Source: Pseudoclavibacter sp. Marseille-Q3772 (GTDB lineage: Bacteria > Actinomycetota > Actinomycetes > Actinomycetales > Microbacteriaceae). Taken from it: 64,000 nucleotides of DNA. The position numbers and the translations under genes are program-made. Below are positions 9,128 to 19,263 of the stretch, piece by piece. How positions within the stretch are numbered: the first letter of the stretch is position 1; each line of letters begins with the position of its first letter. The notes beneath the pieces were generated by a model. That model was not told where the DNA came from, did not search any database, and saw only the letters and a list, made by a program, of their open reading frames with translations. The DNA is taken from NCBI RefSeq assembly GCF_916618895.1, contig NZ_OU745391.1, forward strand, positions 1,054,001 to 1,118,000, written 5' to 3'.

Positions 9128-9257
9128 GGCCAACGGCGGGAGAATCCCGCGCCGGGCGCGAATCCGCCGGTTTCCACCCAATACCCGCTGATTTCGGGAT
9201 TCTTACGCCACGCACCACAAACAACAGGGCCCCTCAACCGAAGTTGAGGGGCCCTGT
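9128..9257. repeat. Copy 1 of a ~130-bp intergenic repeat
   Basis: Sequence from about GGCCAACGGCGGGAGAATCC to the end of the terminator hairpin reappears with roughly 80 percent or more identity at 10208-10338. Identical blocks include AGAATCCCGCGCCGG, GATTCTTACGCCAC and CACCACAAACAACAGGGCCC. This copy lies downstream of the SRPBCC gene. Identity was judged by eye. The rest of 9054-9127 contains GGCCAGGCCTGA repeated twice and no gene. Confidence 0.8.
9224..9257 (-). terminator. Terminator of the arsR-SRPBCC operon
   Basis: A 15-bp perfect stem (ACAGGGCCCCTCAAC pairing with GTTGAGGGGCCCTGT) closes on a CGAA tetraloop. On the minus strand the tail reads TGTTGTTTGTGG, moderately U-rich, in the correct position to end the minus-strand operon. 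As a perfect stem it could also stop the corA transcript coming from the other side. Confidence 0.85.
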
Positions 9258-9307
9258 ATCTTGGCGCTAAGTGCCAAGGACCCCTAGTTGACGGGCCCGT
9301 GTCGAGG

Positions 9308-9757
9308 TCAACGGAGCAGGTCAGCCATGCGGTTGAAGCTCCAGTCCATGCCCTCGGCCATGCCGGTGGCGTAGGCCTGATCACGGATCTCGGCCGAGGC
9401 GAACTCCATCGTGCCGAGCATGACGGTCGTACCGTCGCGCTCGATGAACTCAATTGCTGAGCGAGTCGGCGAGTCGACGCCGTCCATATACTCGTCCGCA
9501 ACCAGCCGCGTGGGTGGGGTGGCCTCAATCACTTCGCCTCGGATGGAGAGCTCTTGGCCACCGTCGAGTCGCCACACCCAGAGGTAACTGCCACCGTCGC
9601 GGATGTCCATCTCGCAGGTGATGAACTCGCCGTACCCGAGCCACTGGCGCACGAGTTCTGGCTCGGTGTAGGCCGCCCACACGCGGTCAACGGATGCGTT
9701 GAACTCGCGCTCATAGGCGATGGTGGTGTCGGTCGGTTTTGAGAATGTCGTTTCCAT
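9308..9757 (-). CDS. SRPBCC/AHSA1-family protein
   Basis: 149-residue cytoplasmic protein of the START-like AHSA1 fold. It shows the typical opening REFNASVDRVWAAYTEPELV, then VRQWLGYGEFITCEMDIRDG, GGSYLWVW, and a C-terminal region with TGMAEGMDWSFNRMADLL. These small helix-grip proteins bind hydrophobic ligands or act as chaperone partners; the exact ligand is unknown. Its ATG overlaps the stop of the ArsR-type gene (TAATG), so the two are translated together. An ArsR regulator followed by an AHSA1 protein is a recurrent bacterial pair, presumably a ligand-sensing unit. The operon is framed by two copies of an intergenic repeat. Confidence 0.88.
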   Translation of the reverse strand: METTFSKPTDTTIAYEREFNASVDRVWAAYTEPELVRQWLGYGEFITCEMDIRDGGSYLWVWRLDGGQELSIRGEVIEATPPTRLVADEYMDGVDSPTRSAIEFIERDGTTVMLGTMEFASAEIRDQAYATGMAEGMDWSFNRMADLLR

Positions 9758-10116
9758 TAGCGTGTCCCTTCAGAGGTATCGGAGTCATCGTTAAGCCGGT
9801 TAAGGAGGGAGTCGAGCCTGGCGTGGTTCGCCGACATGTTGAGCTCGAACTGCGAAACGAACTCCAGCGCCTGCAAGAGTGGCGCCGGTTCGAGTGCACT
9901 GTGGATGCGTTGGCCGCTACGCTCGCGCCGAATCAGACCGGCATGCTCCAACACTTTGAGGTGTTTGGAGATGGCCGGCTGCGACAGCGTCGAACGCGCA
10001 ACCAATTCGGTGACGGTGGCCGGTCGAGCACGCAGTGACGACAGGATCATTCGCCGCGTTGGGTCGGCCAACGCGGCGAAGATCCGGTCGAGTTCGTCAT
10101 CCTGCATTCGAGCCAA
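9757..10116 (-). CDS. ArsR-family winged-helix regulator
   Basis: 119-residue DNA-binding repressor. The winged helix is clear: IFAALADPTRRMILSSL, then VTELVARSTLSQPAISKHL as the recognition region, then LEHAGLIRRERSGQRIHSAL as the wing. There is no CxC metal site of the ArsR/SmtB metal sensors, so it is unlikely to sense metals; it resembles the subgroup that accompanies AHSA1 proteins. The start is a TTG at 10116 with AAAGGTG upstream; the ATG three codons later (10107) is an alternative. A promoter and a perfect GGTTATATAACC palindrome lie directly upstream, so autoregulation is likely. Confidence 0.9.
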   Translation of the reverse strand: MARMQDDELDRIFAALADPTRRMILSSLRARPATVTELVARSTLSQPAISKHLKVLEHAGLIRRERSGQRIHSALEPAPLLQALEFVSQFELNMSANHARLDSLLNRLNDDSDTSEGTR

Positions 10117-10131
10117 TTTAGATCACCTTTC

Positions 10132-10179
10132 GGTTATATAACCACTAGGAAATATACAGGCTGCCGGTTGGACCTGCAA
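10132..10179 (-). promoter_or_regulatory. Promoter and probable operator of arsR-SRPBCC
   Basis: On the minus strand a -35 TTGCAG (10174-10179) and a -10 TATATT (10151-10156) are separated by 17 bases. Just after the -10, at the likely transcription start, lies the perfect 12-bp palindrome GGTTATATAACC (10132-10143). A repressor bound there would block transcription of its own gene. Box assignment is by eye. Confidence 0.7.
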
Positions 10180-10207
10180 GCCTGGGCGGGCGTGTGCCTG
10201 CATTCCA

Positions 10208-10338
10208 GGCCGAACAACGGCGAGAGAATCCCGCGCCGGACGCCAATCGGCCTATTTACACTCGAAACCCACTGATTCCGTGATTCTTACGCCACACACC
10301 ACAAACAACAGGGCCCCTCAACCGAAGTTGAGGGGCCC
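10208..10338. repeat. Copy 2 of the ~130-bp intergenic repeat
   Basis: Similar to 9128-9257: it shares AGAATCCCGCGCCGG, GTGATTCTTACGCCAC-like and CACCACAAACAACAGGGCCC blocks and the same hairpin. It lies between the arsR promoter and the end of ilvC. Both copies are in the same orientation, so together they form direct repeats around the arsR-SRPBCC operon. Confidence 0.8.
10311..10338 (-). terminator. Terminator of the ilv genes
   Basis: GGGCCCCTCAAC (10311-10322) pairs perfectly with GTTGAGGGGCCC (10327-10338) across CGAA. The minus-strand tail TGTTGTTTGTGG follows, as in the other copy at 9224-9257. It starts 14 bases after the ilvC stop, so it ends the ilvBNC transcript. Confidence 0.85.
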
Positions 10339-10351
10339 AGGCAGAGAGGGG

Positions 10352-11431
<1,080 letters not shown>

Positions 11432-11938
11432 TTAGCGCTGGACGCGTTCGGTGATCGAGCGCGGTCCGCGGCCGATCGCAATTAGGCCGGATTGCACCAG
11501 TTCGCGAATGCCGTACGGTTCCAGCATGTTCAATAGCGCCTGAACTTTGCCCGAGTCTCCCGTCGTCTCAATCACGAGGGAGTCTTGGGCAACGTCGACG
11601 ACACGGGCTCGGAAGAGATTGACCGCTTCGATCACCTCAGAGCGAGTCTGCTTATCGACCCGGACCTTCACGAGCACGTGTTCGCGTTCAACCGCCTGCT
11701 CGGGCTCGAGCTCAACGATCTTGATTACATTCACGAGCTTGTTGAGCTGTTTGGTCACCTGCTCGAGCGGGAATTCATCAACGCTGACCACCACGGTCAT
11801 CCGCGACAGGCCAGGCACTTCGCTGGCGCCGACAGCAAGCGAATCAATATTGAAGCCACGGCGAGCGAACAGGCCAGCCACGCGAGTGAGCAAACCGGGC
11901 TTGTCTTCTACGAGCAGCGAAAGGATGTGTCGTGACAT
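11432..11938 (-). CDS. ilvN: Acetolactate synthase small (regulatory) subunit
   Basis: 168 residues. The N-terminal ACT domain (SLLVEDKPGLLTRVAGLF, then RRGFNIDSLAVG) binds valine and gives feedback control. The C-terminal ALS_ss_C domain carries ELVQSGLIAIGRGPR. It activates the large subunit IlvB, whose gene ends three bases upstream, so the two are almost certainly co-translated. Length and motifs match IlvN/IlvH of Actinobacteria. Confidence 0.97.
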   Translation of the reverse strand: MSRHILSLLVEDKPGLLTRVAGLFARRGFNIDSLAVGASEVPGLSRMTVVVSVDEFPLEQVTKQLNKLVNVIKIVELEPEQAVEREHVLVKVRVDKQTRSEVIEAVNLFRARVVDVAQDSLVIETTGDSGKVQALLNMLEPYGIRELVQSGLIAIGRGPRSITERVQR

Positions 11939-11941
11939 GTC

Positions 11942-13717
11942 TTACTCCCCCTCGTATGCCGGACTGTGGTCGCGTGCGTACTGCACTTCACTATTCGAGA
12001 CACCCTGCGGAACCATCGGCCACACCATCGAATCCGCAGAGACAACGAAATCAATCACCACGGGACGATCGTTGATCTCACGCGCCTGCTGAATGGCCGC
12101 ATCCACCTCTTGCGGAGAGGTGACGCGAATGCCAACCGCGCCATAGGCTTCGGCGAGTTTTACGAAGTCTGGGATGCGGCGGGACTCGTGTCCGGTGTGC
12201 AGGTGCGTATGCGAGTAGCGACCGTCATAGAACAGGGTCTGCCACTGGCGCACCATCCCCAGCGATGAGTTATTAATCACTGCAACTTTGATCGGAATAT
12301 CCGACACCATGCAGGTGGCGAGCTCCTGGTTGGTCATCTGGAAGCAGCCGTCACCGTCAATTGCCCAGACCTCGCGGTCGGGACAGGCGACCTTCGCGCC
12401 CATGGCTGCGGGCACCGAGTAGCCCATCGTGCCGGCGCCACCGGAGGTGAGGAAGGAGTTCGGTTGGTTAAGCGGCAGAAACTGCGCAGACCACATCTGG
12501 TGCTGCCCAACACCCGTTGCGAACACGGCGTCTTCGGGCGCAAGCGCACCGAGCCGTTCGATGATGTACTGCGGAGCGAGCAGTCCGTCATCGGTCTGGG
12601 TGTAGCCACGCGGGAAGGTTTCCCGCAGTTTGTTCAAGCGTTGCCACCACTGATCGATCTCGGGCTTGGGCTCGTCCGCTTCGCGCAGTGCGTCAATGAT
12701 GTCGGTGAGAACCACCTTTGCGTCGCCCACAATGGGCACATCGGCGTGGCGAATCTTTGAGATCTCGGCCGGGTCGATGTCGATGTGTACGACACGGGCA
12801 TCCGGCGCGAACAGGTCGGCCTTACCGGTAACGCGGTCATCGAAACGGGCGCCGACGGTGAACAGCAGGTCGGCCTCCTGGAGGGCAAGCACTGCGGGCA
12901 CGGTACCGTGCATACCCGGCATACCGAGCATCTGCGGGTGCGAATCAGGGAATACACCGCGCGCCATCAGAGTGGTCACCACGGGCACTCCGGTGAGTTC
13001 CGCAAGCATCCGCAGCTCTGCCGATGCGCCGGCTCGGCCAACACCACCACCGGCGTAAATCACCGGTCGTTTCGCTGCCTTCAGCTCGGCGCACGCGGCA
13101 AGAATCTGCTTGCCGTGCGCTTTGACGATCGGCCGGTACCCGGGCAGATCCATCTGCACCGGCCAGGCAAAGTCGAACTCGTCCTGCTGCGCATCCTTGG
13201 TGATGTCTACCAGCACAGGGCCTGGCCGGCCGGTCGATGCAAGGTGGAAGGCACTGACGATCACCGTGGGGATGTCTTCGGCACGCTTCACGAGGAAGGA
13301 GTGTTTAGTCACCGGCATGGTGATACCAACGATGTCGGCTTCTTGGAATGCGTCGGTACCCATGAGCGATGAGAACACCTGACCGGTGATCGCAACCATC
13401 GGCACCGAGTCCATGTACGCATCCGCAATCGCAGTCACCAGGTTGGTTGCTCCCGGCCCCGAAGTAGCGATGCACACACCAACTCGGCCGCTGGCAGCTG
13501 CGTATCCCTCGGCTGCGTGCCCTGCGCCCTGCTCGTGCCGGACCAGGATGTGGTTCAGCTTGGTCGCATCCAAAATCGCGTCATATGCGGGTAGCACCGC
13601 GCCGCCCGGCAAACCGAACACATCGGTGACGCCGAGCAGCTCAAGCGTGCGAACCACCGAGGCAGCCCCGGTGATTCGTTCGGGCGCGGCGGCAGTGGTC
13701 ATCGGCGAATTCCCCAT
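11942..13717 (-). CDS. ilvB: Acetolactate synthase large (catalytic) subunit
   Basis: 591-residue thiamine-diphosphate enzyme that joins two pyruvates, or pyruvate with 2-oxobutyrate, as the first common step of branched-chain amino-acid synthesis. The catalytic Glu is residue 62 in [15 protein letters not shown]. The central FAD-binding domain includes [10 protein letters not shown]. The thiamine/Mg2+ motif starts IDGDGCFQM and ends VINN. ATG 13717 has AGGA ten bases away, while the ATG five codons later has GGGGAA closer; either may be used. It follows ilvD after 70 bases, which contain no leader peptide that I can see. Confidence 0.97.
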   Translation of the reverse strand: MGNSPMTTAAAPERITGAASVVRTLELLGVTDVFGLPGGAVLPAYDAILDATKLNHILVRHEQGAGHAAEGYAAASGRVGVCIATSGPGATNLVTAIADAYMDSVPMVAITGQVFSSLMGTDAFQEADIVGITMPVTKHSFLVKRAEDIPTVIVSAFHLASTGRPGPVLVDITKDAQQDEFDFAWPVQMDLPGYRPIVKAHGKQILAACAELKAAKRPVIYAGGGVGRAGASAELRMLAELTGVPVVTTLMARGVFPDSHPQMLGMPGMHGTVPAVLALQEADLLFTVGARFDDRVTGKADLFAPDARVVHIDIDPAEISKIRHADVPIVGDAKVVLTDIIDALREADEPKPEIDQWWQRLNKLRETFPRGYTQTDDGLLAPQYIIERLGALAPEDAVFATGVGQHQMWSAQFLPLNQPNSFLTSGGAGTMGYSVPAAMGAKVACPDREVWAIDGDGCFQMTNQELATCMVSDIPIKVAVINNSSLGMVRQWQTLFYDGRYSHTHLHTGHESRRIPDFVKLAEAYGAVGIRVTSPQEVDAAIQQAREINDRPVVIDFVVSADSMVWPMVPQGVSNSEVQYARDHSPAYEGE

Positions 13718-13787
13718 TCGTCAGAATTCCTAAATCGTCCTAATAATCGTTGCGGTTATCGAGCCTCGCGCGGATGCAAAGCGCAAG

Positions 13788-15491
13788 TTAGCCGGTGATG
13801 GCACCCTCAGATGCAGAACGAACCAGCTTTGCGTACTTCGAAAGCACACCGCGGGTGTAGCGCGGTGGCAGCGGTTCCCAGCCTTCACGTCGGGCTGCCA
13901 GTTCGGCCTCGTCCACAAGAAGATCAATTGTGCGGGCCGCGATATCGACTCGAATTACGTCGCCGTCTCGAACGAATGCGATTGGTCCTGCATCCACGGC
14001 TTCGGGCGCGACGTGGCCGATACACAGGCCAGTTGTGCCGCCTGAGAATCGACCGTCCGTGAGCAATAGTACATCCTTGCCGAGGTCGGCTCCCTTGATC
14101 GCACCCGTGATCGCGAGCATCTCGCGCATACCCGGACCGCCCTTCGGGCCCTCATACCGGATGACGACGACATCACCGTGCTGGATCTTGCCCTCGGTGA
14201 GCGCATCCATCGCCTCGCGCTCACGCTCAAATACTCGCGCGGGCCCTTCGAATACATCCAGATCGAAACCGGCTGACTTCACCACCGCACCCTCGGGGGC
14301 GAGCGAGCCGTTGAGGATGGAGATACCACCCTTGTCGTGGATGGGGTTGTCGAGTGTGTGGATGACCTCGCCGTCCAGCGGCAGCGGCTGCAACTCTTCG
14401 AGGTTCTCGGCGACGGTCTTCCCGGTGCAAGTCAGTGCGTCACCGTGAATCATGCCCGCATCCAGGAGCGCTTTCATCACTACCGGCAGGCCACCGACGT
14501 GGTCGATATCGTGCATGACGTACTTACCGAATGGCTTCATGTCCGCCAGGTGTGGCACGCGATCGGCAATGCGGTTGAAGTCGTCCAGGGTGAGCTCAAC
14601 CTCGGCCTCGCGAGCAATCGCGAGCAGGTGCAGTACCGCGTTGGTCGAGCCACCCATACACATCACTACCGCGATGGCGTTCTCAAACGCCTTCTTGGTG
14701 AGAATGTCGCGGGTGGTGATTCCCTTTCGCAGCATGTTGACGACCGCTTCACCGGACTTGTGCGCGTAGTAGTCGCGACGGCGGTCAGCGGATGCGGGTG
14801 CTGCGGATCCGGGGATCGACATGCCCAGCGCTTCGGCTACCGAAGCCATCGTGTTTGCGGTGTAGAAGCCACCGCAGGCTCCTTCGCCGGGGCAGATTGC
14901 CTCTTCGATGCGCTTGCGGTCTTCTTCGGACATGAGCCCGGCCTTGCAGGCACCGACCGCTTCGAACGCGTCGATGACAGTGACGTTCTCTTTTTCGGTG
15001 CCGTCGCTCAACCGCACGCGACCGGGGTAGATCGAGCCGGCGTAGAGGAACACGCTCGCCAAACCGAGGCGTGCCGCAGCCATGAGCATGCCCGGGAGCG
15101 ACTTATCGCAGCCGGCGAGCAGTACCGAACCGTCCAGGCGTTCGGCCTCCATAACGACCTCAACGGAGTCGGCAATGACCTCGCGCGATACGAGCGAAAA
15201 GTGCATCCCCTCGTGCCCCATCGAAATACCGTCAGAAACCGAGACGGTACCGAATTGCAGCGGGTATCCGCCGCCGGCGTGAACACCCTCTTTGCACGCC
15301 TGTGCGAGGCGGTCGAGGCTCAGATTGCAGGGCGTAATTTCATTCCAGGAGCTGGCAATACCGATCTGCGGTTTGCTCCAATCATCGTCACCCATTCCCA
15401 CAGCACGGAGCATGCCGCGCGAAGCCGTTGCTTCAAGCCCGTCAGTTACCGCACGTGATTTCGGTTTGATGTCGATGGATTGCTCACTCAT
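13788..15491 (-). CDS. ilvD: Dihydroxy-acid dehydratase
   Basis: 567-residue iron-sulfur enzyme that dehydrates dihydroxy-acids to the keto acids of valine and isoleucine. The three cluster cysteines are present (counting from this start): Cys55 in [10 protein letters not shown], Cys128 in [12 protein letters not shown] and Cys206 in [13 protein letters not shown]. The C-terminal [20 protein letters not shown] is also typical. I choose ATG 15491 because AGGA sits seven bases upstream; a GTG two codons earlier is possible. It is the first ilv gene on the minus strand, and a promoter must lie in the AT-rich 15492-15569 gap. Confidence 0.96.
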   Translation of the reverse strand: MSEQSIDIKPKSRAVTDGLEATASRGMLRAVGMGDDDWSKPQIGIASSWNEITPCNLSLDRLAQACKEGVHAGGGYPLQFGTVSVSDGISMGHEGMHFSLVSREVIADSVEVVMEAERLDGSVLLAGCDKSLPGMLMAAARLGLASVFLYAGSIYPGRVRLSDGTEKENVTVIDAFEAVGACKAGLMSEEDRKRIEEAICPGEGACGGFYTANTMASVAEALGMSIPGSAAPASADRRRDYYAHKSGEAVVNMLRKGITTRDILTKKAFENAIAVVMCMGGSTNAVLHLLAIAREAEVELTLDDFNRIADRVPHLADMKPFGKYVMHDIDHVGGLPVVMKALLDAGMIHGDALTCTGKTVAENLEELQPLPLDGEVIHTLDNPIHDKGGISILNGSLAPEGAVVKSAGFDLDVFEGPARVFEREREAMDALTEGKIQHGDVVVIRYEGPKGGPGMREMLAITGAIKGADLGKDVLLLTDGRFSGGTTGLCIGHVAPEAVDAGPIAFVRDGDVIRVDIAARTIDLLVDEAELAARREGWEPLPPRYTRGVLSKYAKLVRSASEGAITG

Positions 15492-15569
15492 ATGCACATC
15501 CTACGCACTGCACGAATAAAGAACCAACGAGCAACTTACAAACTGTAAAGCGTTACCTCGAGTCTGTAA

Positions 15570-16022
15570 TCAAAGTGTCGGCGCATTGGGATTCTGCTCC
15601 ACGGGCTCCGGCTGGTCCGCAGCGTCCGGCGCGAGCCGGCGAGCAGCACGTTTCGCCTCGAGCTCTTCGGCCCGTTGGGCCCGGTTAATCTCGTCGATCA
15701 GCTCGTCACGGTGTAATGGCACGTCCTCGTAGTGACGCGAGCGATAGCCACCGCGAGCAAGCACCATCCCCGCTGCCGGCGTAGTAACAAATTGAAATAT
15801 AACGATGGGAACGAGGAAGAGCACGGTGCCAACCTGCTGTTGCTGGAGTGCCAAGCCGATCAGCAACAACAGCAGCCCCATGGTTTGCGGCTTGGATTGG
15901 GCGTGCAAGCGGCTGAGCAGATCTGAGAATCGCAATAGTCCCAAGCCAGCCGTAAACGAAAGAAATGCGCCCAGTAGCACGAGCACACAGCTGATGATGT
16001 CGATGGTGAGATTACCGCTCAT
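15570..16022 (-). CDS. mrpG: Mrp Na+/H+ antiporter subunit G
   Basis: 150-residue membrane protein with about three helices (IDIISCVLVLLGAFLSFTAG, MGLLLLLIGLAL, FLVPIVIFQFVT), plus the family motif LGLLRFSDLLSRLHAQSKPQT. It is the smallest partner of the multi-subunit Mrp cation/proton antiporter. The start at ATG 16022 (MSGNLTIDI) overlaps the mrpF stop; a longer reading upstream would run deeper into mrpF. The C-terminal ~60 residues form a charged, cytoplasmic tail (RAQRAEELEAKRAARRL), which is longer than in Bacillus MrpG. Last gene of the operon. Confidence 0.93.
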   Translation of the reverse strand: MSGNLTIDIISCVLVLLGAFLSFTAGLGLLRFSDLLSRLHAQSKPQTMGLLLLLIGLALQQQQVGTVLFLVPIVIFQFVTTPAAGMVLARGGYRSRHYEDVPLHRDELIDEINRAQRAEELEAKRAARRLAPDAADQPEPVEQNPNAPTL

Positions 16023-16512
16023 CTGCACCCTCCTTCGGATCGCCGGTGGCAATTGTGTGGGCCAGGTGCGGCTCCCCACCGTCTACCTCAACGCCGGAGA
16101 CATGATCGTCGGCGGCCGTATCCGCATCGCTGAAGTCGCCCTGATCGCGCATACCCTCATCCGCATACACCGGTTCAGTGCTCGCATCCATGCCCGACGC
16201 CGTCGATTGCGCTGGATCAGCCTGCTCACCCAGTGTATTAACGGGACGCGAACGGGATACGAACCGAGCCACCGCCATCGTGCCAATCGATGCAGAGATC
16301 GCCAAGCCCAACACCAGCGGCAGCGTTGTGGTGTGTCCGCGAATGGTCATATCGGTAACGAGCGTGCACATGACCACGGTTGCAAGCGTGTCCGAGCCCA
16401 CCACGCGGTCGACAATAGAGGGGCCACGCACAATACGAATGATGGACATCACGGATGCTGCCGCGAACATGATTCCGGCGACAATCAGCATCCACTGTGC
16501 GGCTGGACTCAT
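16012..16512 (-). CDS. mrpF: Mrp Na+/H+ antiporter subunit F with acidic tail
   Basis: 166 residues. The first ~90 form the usual three-helix MrpF core (MLIVAGIMFAAASVMSIIRI, VRGPSIVDRVVGSDTLATV, then a third helix). The remaining ~75 residues are an unusual Asp/Glu/Ala-rich extension with no membrane helix; normal MrpF has about 90 residues. The start ATG 16512 overlaps the mrpE stop as TAATG. The MrpF core is expected to contact MrpG and MrpE. The tail's role is unknown. Confidence 0.92.
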   Translation of the reverse strand: MSPAAQWMLIVAGIMFAAASVMSIIRIVRGPSIVDRVVGSDTLATVVMCTLVTDMTIRGHTTTLPLVLGLAISASIGTMAVARFVSRSRPVNTLGEQADPAQSTASGMDASTEPVYADEGMRDQGDFSDADTAADDHVSGVEVDGGEPHLAHTIATGDPKEGADER

Positions 16513-17222
16513 TACAGCGCCCCCTCCCACTCGCGCTCGCGCTGCTCACGTTTCGCTTCCACAGCCGCTTCATACTCACGCTGTCGCCGCGTTGCTAATA
16601 GGGGCGGTTGATCGCGTTCTCGTCGCCACTGGTTGATCGCAGCAATATCACCTCGATTGCCGAGAGCGAGCACGACGCTGTCCTCAATCTCAAGTGATTT
16701 TGCACGCGCAATCAGCACCTTGTCGTCATTGTCGCCATCGAGCACGTGCAGGTAGAGGATGCTGCGCATTCGGTCTACCTCAACGACGACCGATCCCGGC
16801 ACCAGCATGTTGATCTCGGCACACACGGTTAACAGCCAGTCGGAGTGGGTGCGCAACCGAACAGCGAGCACGGATGACTTCGGCACCGGTCGCGGTCGGA
16901 TGGCAATCCATGCCATTTGCACGTTCGATTCGATCAACCACCACAGTGTTTTCAGGCCCAATACGAACAAATACCACAGGCTCAATCGGCCAGAGAGCAG
17001 CACAGGCGGCAAGTAGAACACGCGCACGACGAGCACGGACATCACGATGCCGGTAATCACCGTCAGCGGAGCCACCGATCGCCACAGCACAAGCCACAGC
17101 GCAATCAGCGCCAGCAGGAGTGGCAGCTGAGTAATCAGCGCAACGGGTTCGGGCTCGGAGTGGCGTGCCGAACTCGCATGTTGTTTCTTCAGCGGCGGGC
17201 GACGGTCATTTGTTGGACTCAT
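16512..17222 (-). CDS. mrpE: Mrp Na+/H+ antiporter subunit E
   Basis: 236 residues. A charged N-terminus is followed by helices including LITQLPLLLALIALWLVLWR, then the MrpE core IESNVQMAWIAIRPR and the conserved MLVPGSVVVEVDRMRSILYL segment. The C-terminal ~40 residues are very basic and acidic mixed (RRQREYEAAVEAKREQRERE), probably a coiled helix in the cytoplasm. Starts overlap by four bases with mrpD and ends in TAATG with mrpF, consistent with a tightly coupled operon. Confidence 0.93.
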   Translation of the reverse strand: MSPTNDRRPPLKKQHASSARHSEPEPVALITQLPLLLALIALWLVLWRSVAPLTVITGIVMSVLVVRVFYLPPVLLSGRLSLWYLFVLGLKTLWWLIESNVQMAWIAIRPRPVPKSSVLAVRLRTHSDWLLTVCAEINMLVPGSVVVEVDRMRSILYLHVLDGDNDDKVLIARAKSLEIEDSVVLALGNRGDIAAINQWRRERDQPPLLATRRQREYEAAVEAKREQREREWEGAL

Positions 17223-18799
17223 GGCTTCTCCCCCGCAATCCCCTGAACCTGTTCGATGTACCGGTCCGGTTCGGTGAGGTTCGCGGCTGCCGAGTCTGCG
17301 TACTCGAACAGTGGCCCCGCAAACACGGTCATTGCGACGGTAGCCGCCACCATCAGGGTCGTGGCCCCGTTCATGATCCGAGTGTTATCACGCTGCTCAG
17401 AAACGATGTCATCCGGGCTTTCTTCCAGGTGATCGCTGAGCACCTGCTGGGATTCGTCGACTTCCTCTTGAGAACGCCAGAAGCCGAGGTTCCAGACACG
17501 GATGAGAGCATACAGCGTGAGCAGGCTGGTCGCTGCTCCCACGGCCATCCCAGTCCACACGAGTCCGCTCGGCGCGCCGAGCGCAGTGCCCTCAGCACCG
17601 GCGATGAACAGCCCCAATTTGCCGAGGAAGCCTGAGAACGGCGGTAGACCTCCGAGGTTCAACATGGGGATGAAGAACAGCACGGCCACATACGGGGCGC
17701 GTTTCAGCATGCCACCGAGGTGCGTGAGTGTTGCGGTACCGGCAACACGTTCGATCAGACCGGTCACGAGGAACAGTGTGGTCTGCACGAGGATGTGGTG
17801 AGCGATGTAGTAGACCGTGGCTGACCATCCGGCCTCAGTACCGATCGCGATGCCGAAGATCATGTACCCGATGTGGCTGACCAGGGTGAACGACAGCAGC
17901 CGTCGAATACCGGCCTGGGCGACGGCACCGAGAATCCCCACCAGCATCGTGCAGATTGCAATCACGAAAAGCAGCGTCGACAGATCGTGGGTAATGAACA
18001 GCAGCGATTCGGTGCGAAGGATCGCATACACGCCCACTTTCGTCAGCAATCCGGCGAACACTGCGGTTACCGGGGCGGGGGCGGATGGATACGAGTCAGG
18101 GAGCCAGAACGACAGTGGGAAGAGGGCGGCTTTAATACCGAATGCGATCAACAGCATGAAGTGCAGGATCAGCTGCGTGGCGTCTGGAAGCTGTGCGATT
18201 CGTACCGCGAGCTCAGCGAAGTTGACCGTACCTGTTGCCCCGAAGATGGCGGCGATTGCTGCCAGGAACAGCAGCGACGACACGAGCGACACCACGATAT
18301 AGGTGATTCCCGCACGGATCCGGCTTACGGTACCCCCGAGGGTAATGAGCACGAAGCTGGCGACCAACAGAATCTCAAACCCGACGTAGAGGTTAAAGAG
18401 GTCGCCGGCGATGAAAGCGTTATAGACACCCGCCGCGAGCACGAGGTAGGTGGGATAGAAAATCGAGATTGGCGTCTCTTCGTCGCCGTCGGCCGCGCCC
18501 TGACCGATTGAGAACGCCATGACCGCGATCAACACCACGCTGGTAACGGTGACCATGAGCGCGGAGAGCCGGTCAACAACAAGCGATATGCCAAACGGCG
18601 CGGCCCAGCCACCGACTTGCACGACCAGCGTTTGGTCGCTGAAGTGCACTACAACCAGCAGCGCGACCGATACTGCGAGCGAGCAAAGCATCGTTAGGCT
18701 CGCCAGCGCAATCTGTAGTCGCTGGCGCCGAGCCCCCATCAGCGTAAGTGCGGCTCCCAAAAGCGGCACGAGCACCATGCATGGCACAAGCCAAGTCAT
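17219..18799 (-). CDS. mrpD: Mrp Na+/H+ antiporter subunit D
   Basis: 526-residue membrane protein of the NuoN/M/L-like antiporter superfamily, about 14 helices. Landmarks are VVDRLSALMVTVTSVVLIAV, the YPTYLVLAAGVYNAFIAGDL region, the lysine-bearing IAFGIKAALFPLSFWLPDSY and APAPVTAVFAGLLTKVGVYA, which carry residues of the proton path, and SHIGYMIFGIAIGT. MrpA and MrpD are the two ion-moving subunits of the complex. The start overlaps mrpC by four bases and the stop overlaps mrpE by four. A ~45-residue Glu/Asp-rich segment (RSQEEVDESQQVLSDHLEE) sits before the last helix. Confidence 0.95.
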   Translation of the reverse strand: MTWLVPCMVLVPLLGAALTLMGARRQRLQIALASLTMLCSLAVSVALLVVVHFSDQTLVVQVGGWAAPFGISLVVDRLSALMVTVTSVVLIAVMAFSIGQGAADGDEETPISIFYPTYLVLAAGVYNAFIAGDLFNLYVGFEILLVASFVLITLGGTVSRIRAGITYIVVSLVSSLLFLAAIAAIFGATGTVNFAELAVRIAQLPDATQLILHFMLLIAFGIKAALFPLSFWLPDSYPSAPAPVTAVFAGLLTKVGVYAILRTESLLFITHDLSTLLFVIAICTMLVGILGAVAQAGIRRLLSFTLVSHIGYMIFGIAIGTEAGWSATVYYIAHHILVQTTLFLVTGLIERVAGTATLTHLGGMLKRAPYVAVLFFIPMLNLGGLPPFSGFLGKLGLFIAGAEGTALGAPSGLVWTGMAVGAATSLLTLYALIRVWNLGFWRSQEEVDESQQVLSDHLEESPDDIVSEQRDNTRIMNGATTLMVAATVAMTVFAGPLFEYADSAAANLTEPDRYIEQVQGIAGEKP

Positions 18800-19263
18800 G
18801 ACCGCTCACCACCGTTCGACTCAGCAACGGGCTCGTCCGCACCCTCATCCGCGAACTCGGTATCACCGACTTCTTCCGGCTCGAAGACTTCATCATCGGC
18901 CTCCGGATCGGTTTCGCGCAGCTGTTCGGCTTCATCATCGTTGCGAACGCTGTCTTCGCGGGCGATGCGCCAGGAACGATAGAGCAGCGCGAGCATGAAT
19001 GCCGTGGTCGCGAAGGTAATCACGATGGCGGTAAGGATGAACGCTTGCGGGAGCGGGTCGGTGAATTCCTCGGGACTGTGCCCCTGCCCAGCAAGCGGGG
19101 TCGCACCGATGTCACCGACGGTAAGGAAGATCAGCAGGTTGGTCGCGTTGCCAATGAGCAGCGTCCCGAGCACGATGCGAGTGAAGCTGCGTTCAAGCAA
19201 CAGATACACTCCGCAGGCATAGCAAACCAACATGCCGATAAAGAGGACAAGATTGAGTGTCAT
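18796..19263 (-). CDS. mrpC: Mrp Na+/H+ antiporter subunit C with acidic tail
   Basis: 155 residues. The first ~105 are the NuoK-like three-helix core (LNLVLFIGMLVCYACGVYLL, IVLGTLLIGNATNLLIF, QAFILTAIVITFATTAFMLA). The last ~50 are strongly acidic (EAEQLRETDPEADDEVFEPE, then EEVGDTEFADEGADEPVAE), beyond the usual ~110-residue length. The core supports proton transfer in the complex. Gene overlaps mrpA and mrpD by four bases each. Confidence 0.94.
   Translation of the reverse strand: MTLNLVLFIGMLVCYACGVYLLLERSFTRIVLGTLLIGNATNLLIFLTVGDIGATPLAGQGHSPEEFTDPLPQAFILTAIVITFATTAFMLALLYRSWRIAREDSVRNDDEAEQLRETDPEADDEVFEPEEVGDTEFADEGADEPVAESNGGERS

Noticed and set aside
8633..9528. Minus-strand frames of 182 and 177 residues across the end of corA and the repeat
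   Set aside because: They run through a non-coding repeat and a terminator and are out of phase with known families.
14337..15458. 373-residue plus-strand open frame opposite ilvD
   Set aside because: The minus-strand ilvD has all three cluster cysteines; the shadow shows no domain.
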